A stretch of 64,000 nt of DNA, from the NCBI RefSeq assembly GCF_003987185.1, contig NZ_PIPS01000001.1, forward strand, positions 1,364,001-1,428,000, read 5' to 3'. Below, piece by piece: positions 14,127 to 22,219 of this stretch; positions within the stretch are counted from its first letter, which is position 1; the number at the start of each line of letters is the position of its first letter. Below the pieces are notes generated by a model. It saw only the letters and a program-made list of their open reading frames with translations. It did no database searches and had not been told where the DNA came from. This DNA comes from Idiomarina aquatica. GTDB lineage: Bacteria > Pseudomonadota > Gammaproteobacteria > Enterobacterales > Alteromonadaceae. A program made the position numbers and the translations under genes.

Positions 14127-14320
14127 TTATTTGAAGCAAGGATGGTTATTAGCCAAGATCCAATGAAGTGTTTTGGTACAAACCATACTGTCTGCTTCGT
14201 CGCTAAATGTAGGGGGCAAACTAAGCCCGATCTCTATAACTCTTCCTAGATCTGAGGATAGTCTTTGCTCGAATCGGTCTCTATCACCCGACGAAGAAGA
14301 TGGTGTCAGCAGTTCGTTGA
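14127..14320 (-). pseudogene. 3' fragment of an unrecognised gene (duplicate of the gene split at 1093/4373)
   Basis: Encodes the last ~65 residues (NELLTPSSSSGDRDRFEQRL..., ending ILANNHPCFK) of the protein whose 5' part lies at 3643-4373. Upstream of 14320 the frame reads into unrelated abiEii sequence in a wrong frame. The 120-residue open frame up to 14489 is therefore an artificial junction, not a gene. Confidence 0.75.
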
Positions 14321-14433
14321 TTAATTGTCCAGATTGTACCGCCTTTGAGCGCAAAACAGTCATGAGCCGCAACAAATGGTAGCACCTGCATAAGCAACTG
14401 AACCTGGCGATAATAAATACTATTTCTATCCAT
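14284..14433 (-). pseudogene. abiEii: Truncated AbiEii toxin gene
   Basis: The ATG at 14433 lies six bases after the abiEi stop. The first ~37 residues read MDRNSIYYRQVQLLMQVLPF then VAAHDCFALKGGT, the conserved start of AbiEii-type nucleotidyltransferase toxins; ALKGGT opens the nucleotidyltransferase motif. At 14320 the sequence enters the duplicated tail and the frame stops after 12 foreign residues at 14284. The catalytic Asp motifs are missing, so no active toxin can be made. Confidence 0.75.
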
Positions 14434-14439
14434 GATAAT

Positions 14440-15234
14440 TTACATCTCCTTGGGAACCGTAATTTGCCATTTGTTTTCCAGGCGACCATTTACCGCTACG
14501 ACTCTCTTACCTGCTCCTAAGTCGTAATCCTCTGACTTCAAGTATTTAAACCAAGGCTGTTGATTACGCTCCGCTAACCAAAAAAATAACCGTTTCACTT
14601 TTACATTAAGACAGCCTTTTAACAGCGTATCCAACTTACGAGGTGACAAGTTATGTAACCCCTGAAGAAGCGCGTCAGCATGCTCGAAACTGACGTGCTT
14701 AGGCACCTCGTTGAGTACTTCCAGATAGGCTTTTTCAACACACGAATACGTTATTTCCGGCAAACCTTTTACCCATTCATAATGACGGAACACACTTTGG
14801 TCGAGCAGTAATGACTCAGGCCACAGGCGCTTCGTGCCATGCCATGCAAAAGTAGCTCCCACATCTATCTTATTAACCCATGCCGGGAGCTTGTCGGGAG
14901 AATATAAGTCAACTATAGGATTACCACGTTTGTTTACGAAATGGCTTACGCCGTTTACCGCTAACGCACTCAACCCACCGACATGAACAGGAAGCTTAGC
15001 CATTTGCTGCAGTGAAGCGACCACCCCCTGCCAAGTCGGACGGGCTTCATCTCGGTAATAAACACCGGGAACGGCTACGAGTAAGGCCCCTCTTCGAACG
15101 GAATTGTCGATGTAATGCAAACTTAACCCCTGCTCTTGTAGCCAGCGTTTCGTTGCGACCATACCAAGCGGGAGTTTTTGCTTCAGCGTTTTGCCTGCTT
15201 CGTGATTTAGTATGTGATGCTCTTTTAGGTTCAC
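14440..15234 (-). CDS. abiEi: AbiEi-family antitoxin of a type IV toxin-antitoxin system
   Basis: 264 residues, intact. An N-terminal winged-helix region (MVATKRWLQEQGLSLHYIDN, then SVRRGALLVAVPGVYYRDE) is followed by the AbiEi C-terminal domain (VGGLSALAVNGVSHFV, a typical GLSALxxxGxxHxV block, and LYSPDKLPAWV). Such antitoxins counter AbiEii without binding it directly and repress their own operon through the N-terminal domain. Its partner directly downstream is truncated, so this is an orphan antitoxin. It may still act as a regulator or protect against an incoming AbiEii toxin. Confidence 0.82.
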   Translation of the reverse strand: MNLKEHHILNHEAGKTLKQKLPLGMVATKRWLQEQGLSLHYIDNSVRRGALLVAVPGVYYRDEARPTWQGVVASLQQMAKLPVHVGGLSALAVNGVSHFVNKRGNPIVDLYSPDKLPAWVNKIDVGATFAWHGTKRLWPESLLLDQSVFRHYEWVKGLPEITYSCVEKAYLEVLNEVPKHVSFEHADALLQGLHNLSPRKLDTLLKGCLNVKVKRLFFWLAERNQQPWFKYLKSEDYDLGAGKRVVAVNGRLENKWQITVPKEM

Positions 15235-15246
15235 AATATTATCTAT

Positions 15247-15331
15247 ATACGTTAATTATTGACGTGTATTTCACATTAATCAAACTAACTTGGTTTGATA
15301 ATAAAGCTAAACACGTCGATAAACAACGTAT
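15247..15331. promoter_or_regulatory. Operator-like inverted repeats upstream of abiEi
   Basis: Two 21-base arms, 15247-15267 (ATACGTTAATTATTGACGTGT) and the inverted copy at 15311-15331, match at 18 of 21 positions. Between them lies a smaller palindrome ATCAAAC-7 bases-GTTTGAT (15279-15299). They sit 13 bases before the abiEi start. Autorepression of abiE operons through paired inverted repeats is known, so this is the likely operator. The rest of the 15,332-15,542 gap shows nothing recognisable. Confidence 0.6.
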
Positions 15332-15542
15332 ATTTGTTACTTTTCAACCTATTTGAGCTCAATGGCATCGCGCAGCCGACATAAATAGCACTCATTTAGC
15401 TGTATGATTTTTGTGCTTGTTGAGGTTAGCTAACTTTAGTTTGCCACTAAACACAACAGCTAACGGTCACGCCGAAAAAAACATCAAAGAGAAGAATTTA
15501 GAATAGATACTAAAGGAAGAAAATCGCTAAAGACAAAGGAAA

Positions 15543-15619
<77 letters not shown>

Positions 15620-15683
15620 GCATGCTTATGGAAAGCGAGGGCATTATAGGGATTTGCCCTCGCGCTGTCCAGAGTTAGCTTGC

Positions 15684-17243
15684 TTATTGCTTTTGCAATG
15701 TCAGGTTATGAAAGTCAAAACTGAAGTCGGTAAAATCGGCAACGGCTTCCATGGTAGCGGTTTTAATTTGATTATCGCGATTAACGTCGAAATCGATAAA
15801 CGCATCGGCTTCCAGTAACGGTTCGTCCCAGCGCACAATAAAGGTATTGCCGTTGTAGTGTTCGAGTGTGCCTTTCAGCATATCGGTGTGAGTAAAATCA
15901 ATGCGCAGAGCATTATCTTGCTCGCTAATCACCACGTCACCGTACCAGGCGTCGTTGTATCGGCCCGCGTAATGGCTGAGTGGCAACGCAGGTTGAGGGT
16001 CTTCCACGTCATCGACGGTGAACTCGGCTTTTTTCTGAATAAACTCATGATATTTTTTGCTCTCATTGGCTACCCAGTCTTTGTCCGGTGTCCCCAGCAC
16101 TAATTCCAGCGATTCTTCGACAACAGCGGTGAGCGCGCCAAACGCCTGCTGATTGCTCATCACCGTAATGGCAAATTCTTTTTCGGGGATCACCGTGGTA
16201 AACGACAACATACCGAGGATGCCGCCGCTGTGGGATACGTGCTTAACACCGTAGTAGTCTTTAACGAACCAACCCAGCCCATAGCCGCGGAAGTAAGTGC
16301 CCTGCTCGGCAGCCTTTGCAGACACTGGCAACGGTGTTACCAGTTGCCACATATCATGCAATGAGTCTTCGCTGAACAACGTCTGACCGGTCGGTGTTTT
16401 CCCTTCGTTCAACAAGGTCAATAACCAACGGCTCATGTCATCAACACTGGCGGCCGTTGCACCCGCAGCGGCGAAATCTTCCAGAAAATCCAACGGAAAA
16501 CGGTGCAGCTCACCGTTCATTTCTATGGTACCAACAGCGACGTTGTCGTTGCCGGCATCTATCCGCGAGAAGCCAATTGTGCTTTCGTCCATCTGCATTG
16601 GCTCAAACAAGGTTTGTTCAACGTACTGATGGTATGGCATACCACTGACTTCAGCGATGACCTTGCCGGCAGTTACAAACATCAGGTTATTGTAATCAAA
16701 GCGTTCTCGGAAACCGTGCTCGATGGGCACGTTCGCTAAGCCGGCGATGACCTCATCGGTGCTTTTATCGGTATTTGGCCAGATCATCAAATCGCCAGCG
16801 CCAAGCCCAAGGCCGGAGCGGTGACTAAGTAGGTCACGGATGGTCAGTTCGCGGGTTATGTAAGGGTCAGACAGTTTAAATTCTGGCAAATGTTGGATGA
16901 CGTTATCATCCCAGTTCAGTTTACCCTGCTCGACCAATGTTGCCATCGCTGCGGCAGTCATCGCTTTGGTGTGCGAGGCAATGCCAAACAAGGTGGTTGG
17001 GGTGACCGGCTGCTGCGACTCAATATCGCGGATGCCAAAACCTTCCGCCAGGACAACTTCACCGTCTTTCACCGCAACAACGGCCAGACCGGGAATATTA
17101 AAAGCCTGCAGCGACTGTTCTGCGGTTTGGCGAATTTTCTGCTCGAGCGACGGCTGCGCGGTTTCCGGTGCCGGTTTTTCAGAACACCCGATCAGTGCGC
17201 TGACGGCAGCCGTTAGACAAAGAATTTTTGTTAACCCTTTCAT
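15684..17243 (-). CDS. Beta-lactamase-fold serine hydrolase lipoprotein (class C/S12 family) with DUF3471-like tail
   Basis: 519 residues. The N-terminus ends in a lipobox (VSALIGC), so it is a probable lipoprotein. The serine hydrolase triad motifs are present: SHTK (S-x-x-K, about residue 90), YNN (Y-x-N, about 184) in FDYNNLMFVTAG, and HSGG (about 338). The last ~90 residues (HYAGRYNDAWYGDVVI onward) resemble the DUF3471 domain often found in this family. Members include D-aminopeptidases, esterases and penicillin-binding-like proteins; the substrate cannot be predicted. The first gene after the tRNA, it is divergent from the TonB receptor. Confidence 0.85.
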   Translation of the reverse strand: MKGLTKILCLTAAVSALIGCSEKPAPETAQPSLEQKIRQTAEQSLQAFNIPGLAVVAVKDGEVVLAEGFGIRDIESQQPVTPTTLFGIASHTKAMTAAAMATLVEQGKLNWDDNVIQHLPEFKLSDPYITRELTIRDLLSHRSGLGLGAGDLMIWPNTDKSTDEVIAGLANVPIEHGFRERFDYNNLMFVTAGKVIAEVSGMPYHQYVEQTLFEPMQMDESTIGFSRIDAGNDNVAVGTIEMNGELHRFPLDFLEDFAAAGATAASVDDMSRWLLTLLNEGKTPTGQTLFSEDSLHDMWQLVTPLPVSAKAAEQGTYFRGYGLGWFVKDYYGVKHVSHSGGILGMLSFTTVIPEKEFAITVMSNQQAFGALTAVVEESLELVLGTPDKDWVANESKKYHEFIQKKAEFTVDDVEDPQPALPLSHYAGRYNDAWYGDVVISEQDNALRIDFTHTDMLKGTLEHYNGNTFIVRWDEPLLEADAFIDFDVNRDNQIKTATMEAVADFTDFSFDFHNLTLQKQ

Positions 17244-17359
17244 TTTCGCTTTCCTTTTGGCGTTTTATTGTTCTATATCGAAGGTTACCATAGCGGCTGA
17301 GTTTTTTACGTCGATCAATACCATTAAAAATAGTATTAAGCATTTATTGACTCTTTAAT

Positions 17360-17378
17360 GCGAATCGTTATCATTGTC
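17360..17378 (+). promoter_or_regulatory. Probable Fur box upstream of the TonB-dependent receptor
   Basis: GCGAATCGTTATCATTGTC matches the 19-base Fur consensus (GATAATGATAATCATTATC) at 13 positions. A second AT-rich stretch, ATGATAAGGATTCTCAT, overlaps the ribosome-binding site. This suggests iron repression of the receptor and the PepSY gene behind it. Confidence 0.6.
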
Positions 17379-17405
17379 GCACTTTTTTAAATGATAAGGA
17401 TTCTC

Positions 17406-19511
17406 ATGTTTAAGAAGACACTCTCTCTTGCAATCCTGACCGCATTATCAAGCTCGGCGATGGCGCAGCAGAATCAGACCGATAGCGTTGATATCGACGA
17501 AACCATCAAAATCACCGCAACACGTACCAGCATCCCACAAAGTGCGATTCCGGCAACGGTATCGGTTATTGATGGTGAAGACATTCGTCAGCAAATGACG
17601 GTCGCACAATCCTTATCGGACATCCTGGGCAACCTGATCCCGGCCTTTTCGCCCTCACGTCAGAAGCTAACCAGTGCCGGCGAGACCTTGCGTGGACGTG
17701 AACCGTTGTATTTGATTGACGGCGTGCCACAGTCAAACCCATTGCGGAATGGTTCTCGTGCTGCCATGACCATCGACCCGTTCATGATCGAGCGCGTTGA
17801 GGTCATTCACGGCGCCAGCGCCATTCAGGGCATGGGCGCCAGTGGCGGTATCATCAATATCGTCACGAAACAGGCCGAAGCCGGCACCTCACACGAAATG
17901 AATGCCGGTTTTATGGCACCGGATTCTGAAGTATCCGAAGGCCTCAGCTACCAGGCCGGTTACCTGCTGCGCCACGCGCAGGGGGATTGGCGCTTTGTCG
18001 GTGGTGTTCAGTACCGTGATACCGGTATGTACGTTGATGGTAACGGGATGCTTATCGGCGTCGACACCACACAGGGCGACACCATGGACTCCAAGAGTTA
18101 CGACGTGTTTGCCAAATTGGGTTACCAAATCGACCAGCAGCAGTCGCTGGAGCTGATGCTGAACCGTTTTGATATGGCTGGCAACGGTGACTACGGTTCG
18201 CTGGGCGGTAACCGCCTTGAAGGCATTCCAACGGTTTCGGTAAAAGGTGAACAACCGGGTGATGCACCAGAGAACGAGGTCACCACCTCAAGCCTGACCT
18301 ACAACAATACCGATTTTCTAAACGCCGAGCTGAACTGGCAATTGTTCTTACAGGACTTCTCTGCTCTATACGGCGGCGGTACCTACGGCGTGTTTCAGGA
18401 TCCGGCCTATGGCGACAACCTGTTTGACCAGTCACGTAACGATTCGCGCAAGTACGGTTCCCGGGTAACGATGAACTGGAACAACATCAAACAATCGCCG
18501 TTCTCCGTCAGTGCCGGTTTGGATTACCTAAACGACACCACCTTCCAGGAGCTGGCTCAGACCGGTCGTAAATGGGTACCAGAGACAGAATTCAAGAACT
18601 GGGCACCTTATGCGCAACTTCGTTACCAGGCCAACGGCTTAACCCTTAGTGGTGGTCTGCGCTACGAGTACGGCAAACTTAACGTGGATGATTTCACCAC
18701 CCTGGCCGGCTATAACTCGACCTTCGTTGAAGGCGGCGAGCCAAGCTTTAACGATCTGCTACCCAACCTGGGTGCCGTCTACGCACTGACCGATGAACTG
18801 CGCGTTTTTGCCAGCTACTCAGAAGGCTTTAGCATGCCGGACGTAGGTCGTGTGTTGCGCGGTATTTCGACACCGGGTCTTAGCATCAACAGTTTCTTAG
18901 ACTTACAGCCGGTGATTGCGGATAACCAAGAGATCGGCGTTGAATATCGTGATAACGCGCTGAGCGCCTCATTGAGCTACTTCCGCTCTGATTCTGACCT
19001 GGGCGCACGCCTGCAAGCTGACGCAGATGGCATCTACAGCGTTATGCGTGAAAAAACCGAAATTGACGGTATTGAGTTCAGTGCCGAATACGCACTATCG
19101 AACGATACCGCGTTTGGCTTAAATTACGCGGATACTGACGGCGAATACGACAGCAACGATGATGGCTCTGTCGACACGCAACTGGGTGGCCGTAACATCG
19201 CGCCAAAACGCGCTAACCTATACTGGTCGCAACAATGGACCGGTATGGTAAGCTCGAAAGTACAGTGGAATAAACTGTTTGACCGCGATATTTACAGTGG
19301 TGAGCAAGCCATCAACAACTTTGACGGCTATAACACCGTTGATGCGTCTGTACTTATCGAAACGCGTGATTTGGGTAACTTCTCGGTGGGTGTCGAAAAC
19401 TTACTGGATGAGTTTTACTTTACCTACTACGCACAAACCGTCGGCGGTGATACTCGTAACTTCGCTGGCCGTGGTCGAACTGTCAGCTTTAACTGGAATT
19501 ACCGTTGGTAA
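17406..19511 (+). CDS. TonB-dependent outer membrane receptor (siderophore/iron type)
   Basis: 701 residues from ATG 17406 (AAGGA site upstream; a start five codons earlier is less likely). A signal peptide (FKKTLSLAILTALSSSAMAQ) is followed by a plug domain: IKITATRTSIPQSAIPATVS, LYLIDGVPQSNP, then IERVEVIHGASAIQG and ASGGIINIVTK. The 22-strand barrel follows, ending in an aromatic residue (FNWNYRW), as outer membrane proteins do. The Fur box and the overlapping PepSY gene point to ferric-siderophore or related iron uptake. The ligand is not predictable. Confidence 0.9.
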   Translation: MFKKTLSLAILTALSSSAMAQQNQTDSVDIDETIKITATRTSIPQSAIPATVSVIDGEDIRQQMTVAQSLSDILGNLIPAFSPSRQKLTSAGETLRGREPLYLIDGVPQSNPLRNGSRAAMTIDPFMIERVEVIHGASAIQGMGASGGIINIVTKQAEAGTSHEMNAGFMAPDSEVSEGLSYQAGYLLRHAQGDWRFVGGVQYRDTGMYVDGNGMLIGVDTTQGDTMDSKSYDVFAKLGYQIDQQQSLELMLNRFDMAGNGDYGSLGGNRLEGIPTVSVKGEQPGDAPENEVTTSSLTYNNTDFLNAELNWQLFLQDFSALYGGGTYGVFQDPAYGDNLFDQSRNDSRKYGSRVTMNWNNIKQSPFSVSAGLDYLNDTTFQELAQTGRKWVPETEFKNWAPYAQLRYQANGLTLSGGLRYEYGKLNVDDFTTLAGYNSTFVEGGEPSFNDLLPNLGAVYALTDELRVFASYSEGFSMPDVGRVLRGISTPGLSINSFLDLQPVIADNQEIGVEYRDNALSASLSYFRSDSDLGARLQADADGIYSVMREKTEIDGIEFSAEYALSNDTAFGLNYADTDGEYDSNDDGSVDTQLGGRNIAPKRANLYWSQQWTGMVSSKVQWNKLFDRDIYSGEQAINNFDGYNTVDASVLIETRDLGNFSVGVENLLDEFYFTYYAQTVGGDTRNFAGRGRTVSFNWNYRW

Positions 19512-20536
19512 CACCCAACTTAACACAATGGCACCGCTGGCTGGGCTTAACGCTCAGCCTGTGGATGCTGTTAATGGCTATCAGCGGCTCGTTACTGTTG
19601 TACAAAAATGAGTTGCTGATGCTGCTTTATCCCCAACTTGCATTAGCTGAACCGGTTTCGGTATCCGCAGCGGGCACTATTGCCGATGGATTCTCCAGCG
19701 GCTACGCACTGATGCCAACCGCTGACCGCCCCTGGTTCGAAGTGGTTGATGCTGAAAAAACCCATTACTACTATGACGCCAATGGCACCCTCCTGTTAGA
19801 GCGCCATTACTTAGGCGATACCATGAGCTGGCTGGTCGAGTTGCACCATCACTTGGCGCTGAATGAGCTGGGTAAAGATATCTTAGGCATTCTCGGCTTA
19901 CTCAGTATTGCGCTTATCACTACCGGCATTGTGCGCTGGTGGCCCAGACGCGGCAGTTTCAGTCGAGCTCTCTCGGTACGGTGGTTTAACCCCTTTAGCA
20001 AACGCGGTATGCAAACTCTTTGGCAGTTACATCGCTTTATCGGTGTGACGCTGTTTGTTCCGATTGTTATCGTGATCATTACCGGCACCGCAATTATGTA
20101 CGCGGCTCCGGTGAAGTCCGTGTTGGTCAGTCTGTTCCCGCAAACGCAACAGCACTCCTTGCCGCCCCTACCGGACAAACAAGCCAGCAATTGGTCGCAG
20201 CGTTTAGCCTTGGTCGAGCAGGCATTGCCAACGGCTGAAGCGCGCCTACTGTATTTAGAAGAGCCGCAAATTCGGGCCAAACACCAAACTGAGTGGCATC
20301 CGAACGGACGCAATTACTTGCAGTTTACCCCTTCCGGCACCGTCGCTAAGGTCATTGACGAACGCAGTACCGCACTGGGTAACCGTGTGTCCAATATGAT
20401 TTATCCCACCCATGTGGCTGCTATCGGCGGCAGTCTTTATCTAACCATCATCCTGCTGTCAGGGCTTGCACTCATTGTCTTGCCCATTTCTGGCGTTTGG
20501 TTTTACGTCAAACGCAGGGGACAACGTCTTAAATAA
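19505..20536 (+). CDS. PepSY-associated transmembrane protein (putative iron-uptake reductase partner)
   Basis: 343 residues, TTG start inside the end of the receptor gene (overlap of seven bases), so the two are co-translated. Four membrane helices are visible: about 8-30 (WLGLTLSLWMLLMAISGSLL), 118-140, 176-198 (VTLFVPIVIVIITGTAIMYA) and 303-330. A periplasmic PepSY-like region with conserved HHHLALNELG and WHRWLG histidines is typical of the PepSY_TM family, which often accompanies siderophore receptors and may reduce ferric iron at the inner membrane. That role is inference. Confidence 0.82.
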   Translation: MVTPNLTQWHRWLGLTLSLWMLLMAISGSLLLYKNELLMLLYPQLALAEPVSVSAAGTIADGFSSGYALMPTADRPWFEVVDAEKTHYYYDANGTLLLERHYLGDTMSWLVELHHHLALNELGKDILGILGLLSIALITTGIVRWWPRRGSFSRALSVRWFNPFSKRGMQTLWQLHRFIGVTLFVPIVIVIITGTAIMYAAPVKSVLVSLFPQTQQHSLPPLPDKQASNWSQRLALVEQALPTAEARLLYLEEPQIRAKHQTEWHPNGRNYLQFTPSGTVAKVIDERSTALGNRVSNMIYPTHVAAIGGSLYLTIILLSGLALIVLPISGVWFYVKRRGQRLK

Positions 20537-20644
20537 CATGGACCGTATCGCTTTTTTTCAGCCTTTGGGCTTATCTACTTTGTCGGTTAGCTACAGATCG
20601 TTATAGTAACGTAAACAATCTGTCTTAAAACAAGAGGAAAATCT

Positions 20645-22180
20645 ATGTCGATTCAACGAGCCATTTCGACACTGGCGATATCAACTGCGTTGGCGCTGCC
20701 TGCAATGGCCAGCGACTATCTGTCGACCCAGACACGGTTTACCGATGACAATGCAACAGCATCGACTCGGGTCGTGTTTGTTGCTGAAGATCAAACGATT
20801 GAGGTCGAGGGTTGGTCTAGTGAGCAAAACCAGGCGGTTGCCCGGGCTGCTGAAATTGAAGACTTTACCGGAGCCGCCTCACAACTGGTGACCTTGGTGG
20901 CTCCCGCCGGAACTCAAGCGAACCACCTGATGCTGGCGGGCGTCGGCAACCCGGCCGAACTGTCACGTTTTAAAGCTGAGAAACTGGGAGCGGCGATTGC
21001 GGCAGCTCTAAAACCGGAGCTCAGCGACGTTGTTTTTGACACACGCTTGATCACAAACCCCGGCGTTGCCGCAGAAATCAGCGCCCAGGTGGCACACGGT
21101 ATCGACCTGCGTAATTACCGTTTTGACCGTTACCAGTCAGAGCCGAAAGCTCGCCCACAAACGACCTACCACTGGGTGACTCAGTCACCTAAAGTTGCCG
21201 AAAAACATTATCAGAACTTCCGTGCTATCGCCGAAGGTGTGTTTGTCGCGCGTGACATTACCGCTCTGCCGGGCAGCGATGGCTACCCTGAAGCGATTGT
21301 AAAATTAGCGCAGCAGGCGATGCAGGACCTGGACATTGACATCACGGTGATCACGCCGGAGCAGGTCAAAGAAATGGGCATGGGCTTACTGGAAAGTGTC
21401 AGTGCCGGCAGCCAACACGGTTCATACTTACTCGCAGCACACTACAAAGGCAGTGATGACGCTCCCATCGCGTTGGTCGGTAAGGGCAACACCTTTGACA
21501 CTGGCGGCTATAACCTGAAAACCAGTTCGTCATCGATTCTGCGTATGCAAACCGATAAAGCCGGCGCGGGAGCGGTTATCGGTACTGTCATGGCACTGGC
21601 CAAGCAACAAGCTCCGGTGAATGTGGTCGCCATTGCCCCGTTGTCACACAACCTGATCTCAGGGTCTGCGACACTGCCCGGTGATGTGGTTAAGGCCGGT
21701 GACGGCACCTTGGTTGAAATTGCCAATACCGATGCCGAAGGCCGCCTGATCCTGGGCGACGGTAACTGGTACGCCAACGCAACCTTTAAGCCGCGAGCTA
21801 TCGCCAATATCGCAACCCTTACCGGTTCTAAAGTCGGCGCTTTGGGTACCGGTTATGCGGCGATGTTTGCCTCCGCCGATGACTTGCGTCAAGCCATCAT
21901 CGAAGCCGGTAACATTACCGATGAGAAAGTCTGGGAACTACCATTAGAAGGCTATCCCGGCATCATCGACAGTCCGCTGGCGGATATTCGTAACATTGGC
22001 TCTCCGGGCACTCAGGCCGGTGCCGCTTTCCTCAAGCACTTTGCCGGTGATACACCGTGGATTCACATTGACATGGCGGCCGACGCTATGGTCAGCAGTC
22101 CAACCGGCATTCATCCGGCTGGACCAACAGGTTTTGGTGTTCGCTTGCTGACGGAATGGGTTCATCAGCTAAATAAGTAA
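20645..22180 (+). CDS. Exported M17-family leucyl aminopeptidase
   Basis: 511 residues. A signal peptide (AISTLAISTALALPAMA) precedes a complete M17 fold, unlike the usual cytosolic PepA. The metal-binding/catalytic stretches VGKGNTFDTGGYNLK, MQTDKAGAG and the family signature NTDAEGRLILGD are all present; Lys and Arg of the active site are conserved. It removes N-terminal residues from peptides with two divalent metals. Export suggests a role in using periplasmic or external peptides. Its own ribosome-binding site (AGAGGAAAA) precedes the ATG. Confidence 0.9.
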   Translation: MSIQRAISTLAISTALALPAMASDYLSTQTRFTDDNATASTRVVFVAEDQTIEVEGWSSEQNQAVARAAEIEDFTGAASQLVTLVAPAGTQANHLMLAGVGNPAELSRFKAEKLGAAIAAALKPELSDVVFDTRLITNPGVAAEISAQVAHGIDLRNYRFDRYQSEPKARPQTTYHWVTQSPKVAEKHYQNFRAIAEGVFVARDITALPGSDGYPEAIVKLAQQAMQDLDIDITVITPEQVKEMGMGLLESVSAGSQHGSYLLAAHYKGSDDAPIALVGKGNTFDTGGYNLKTSSSSILRMQTDKAGAGAVIGTVMALAKQQAPVNVVAIAPLSHNLISGSATLPGDVVKAGDGTLVEIANTDAEGRLILGDGNWYANATFKPRAIANIATLTGSKVGALGTGYAAMFASADDLRQAIIEAGNITDEKVWELPLEGYPGIIDSPLADIRNIGSPGTQAGAAFLKHFAGDTPWIHIDMAADAMVSSPTGIHPAGPTGFGVRLLTEWVHQLNK

Positions 22181-22195
22181 GCACTAACTGTGTTA

Positions 22196-22219
22196 GCGCG
22201 GCCTACTGATAGGCCGCGC
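22196..22219. terminator. Bidirectional terminator-like hairpin between the aminopeptidase and amidohydrolase genes
   Basis: CGCGGCCTA-CTGA-TAGGCCGCG, a perfect nine-base-pair stem between two convergent genes, overlapping the stop codon of the minus-strand gene. The T runs on either side are poor. Confidence 0.6.

Larger units (their letters stand above)
13442..14320. repeat. Tail repeat, copy B (direct duplicate of 367-1252 plus 3643-3682)
   Basis: Uninterrupted copy of the tail: terminator, 98-residue ORF, 35-bp inverted-repeat segment and the 3' end of an unrecognised gene. It stops sharply at 14320, where the sequence changes from that gene into a truncated abiEii. It supplies the empty site for the IS21 insertion at 1253. 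Confidence 0.85.

Noticed and set aside
14127-14489. 120-residue minus-strand ORF
   Set aside because: It starts in the end of abiEi in another frame, runs through the abiEii remnant out of frame and then enters the duplicated 3' gene fragment. It is a junction artefact.
17889-18267. Overlapping ORFs on the strand opposite the TonB receptor
   Set aside because: Shadow frames of a strongly coding gene; no start signals or domains.
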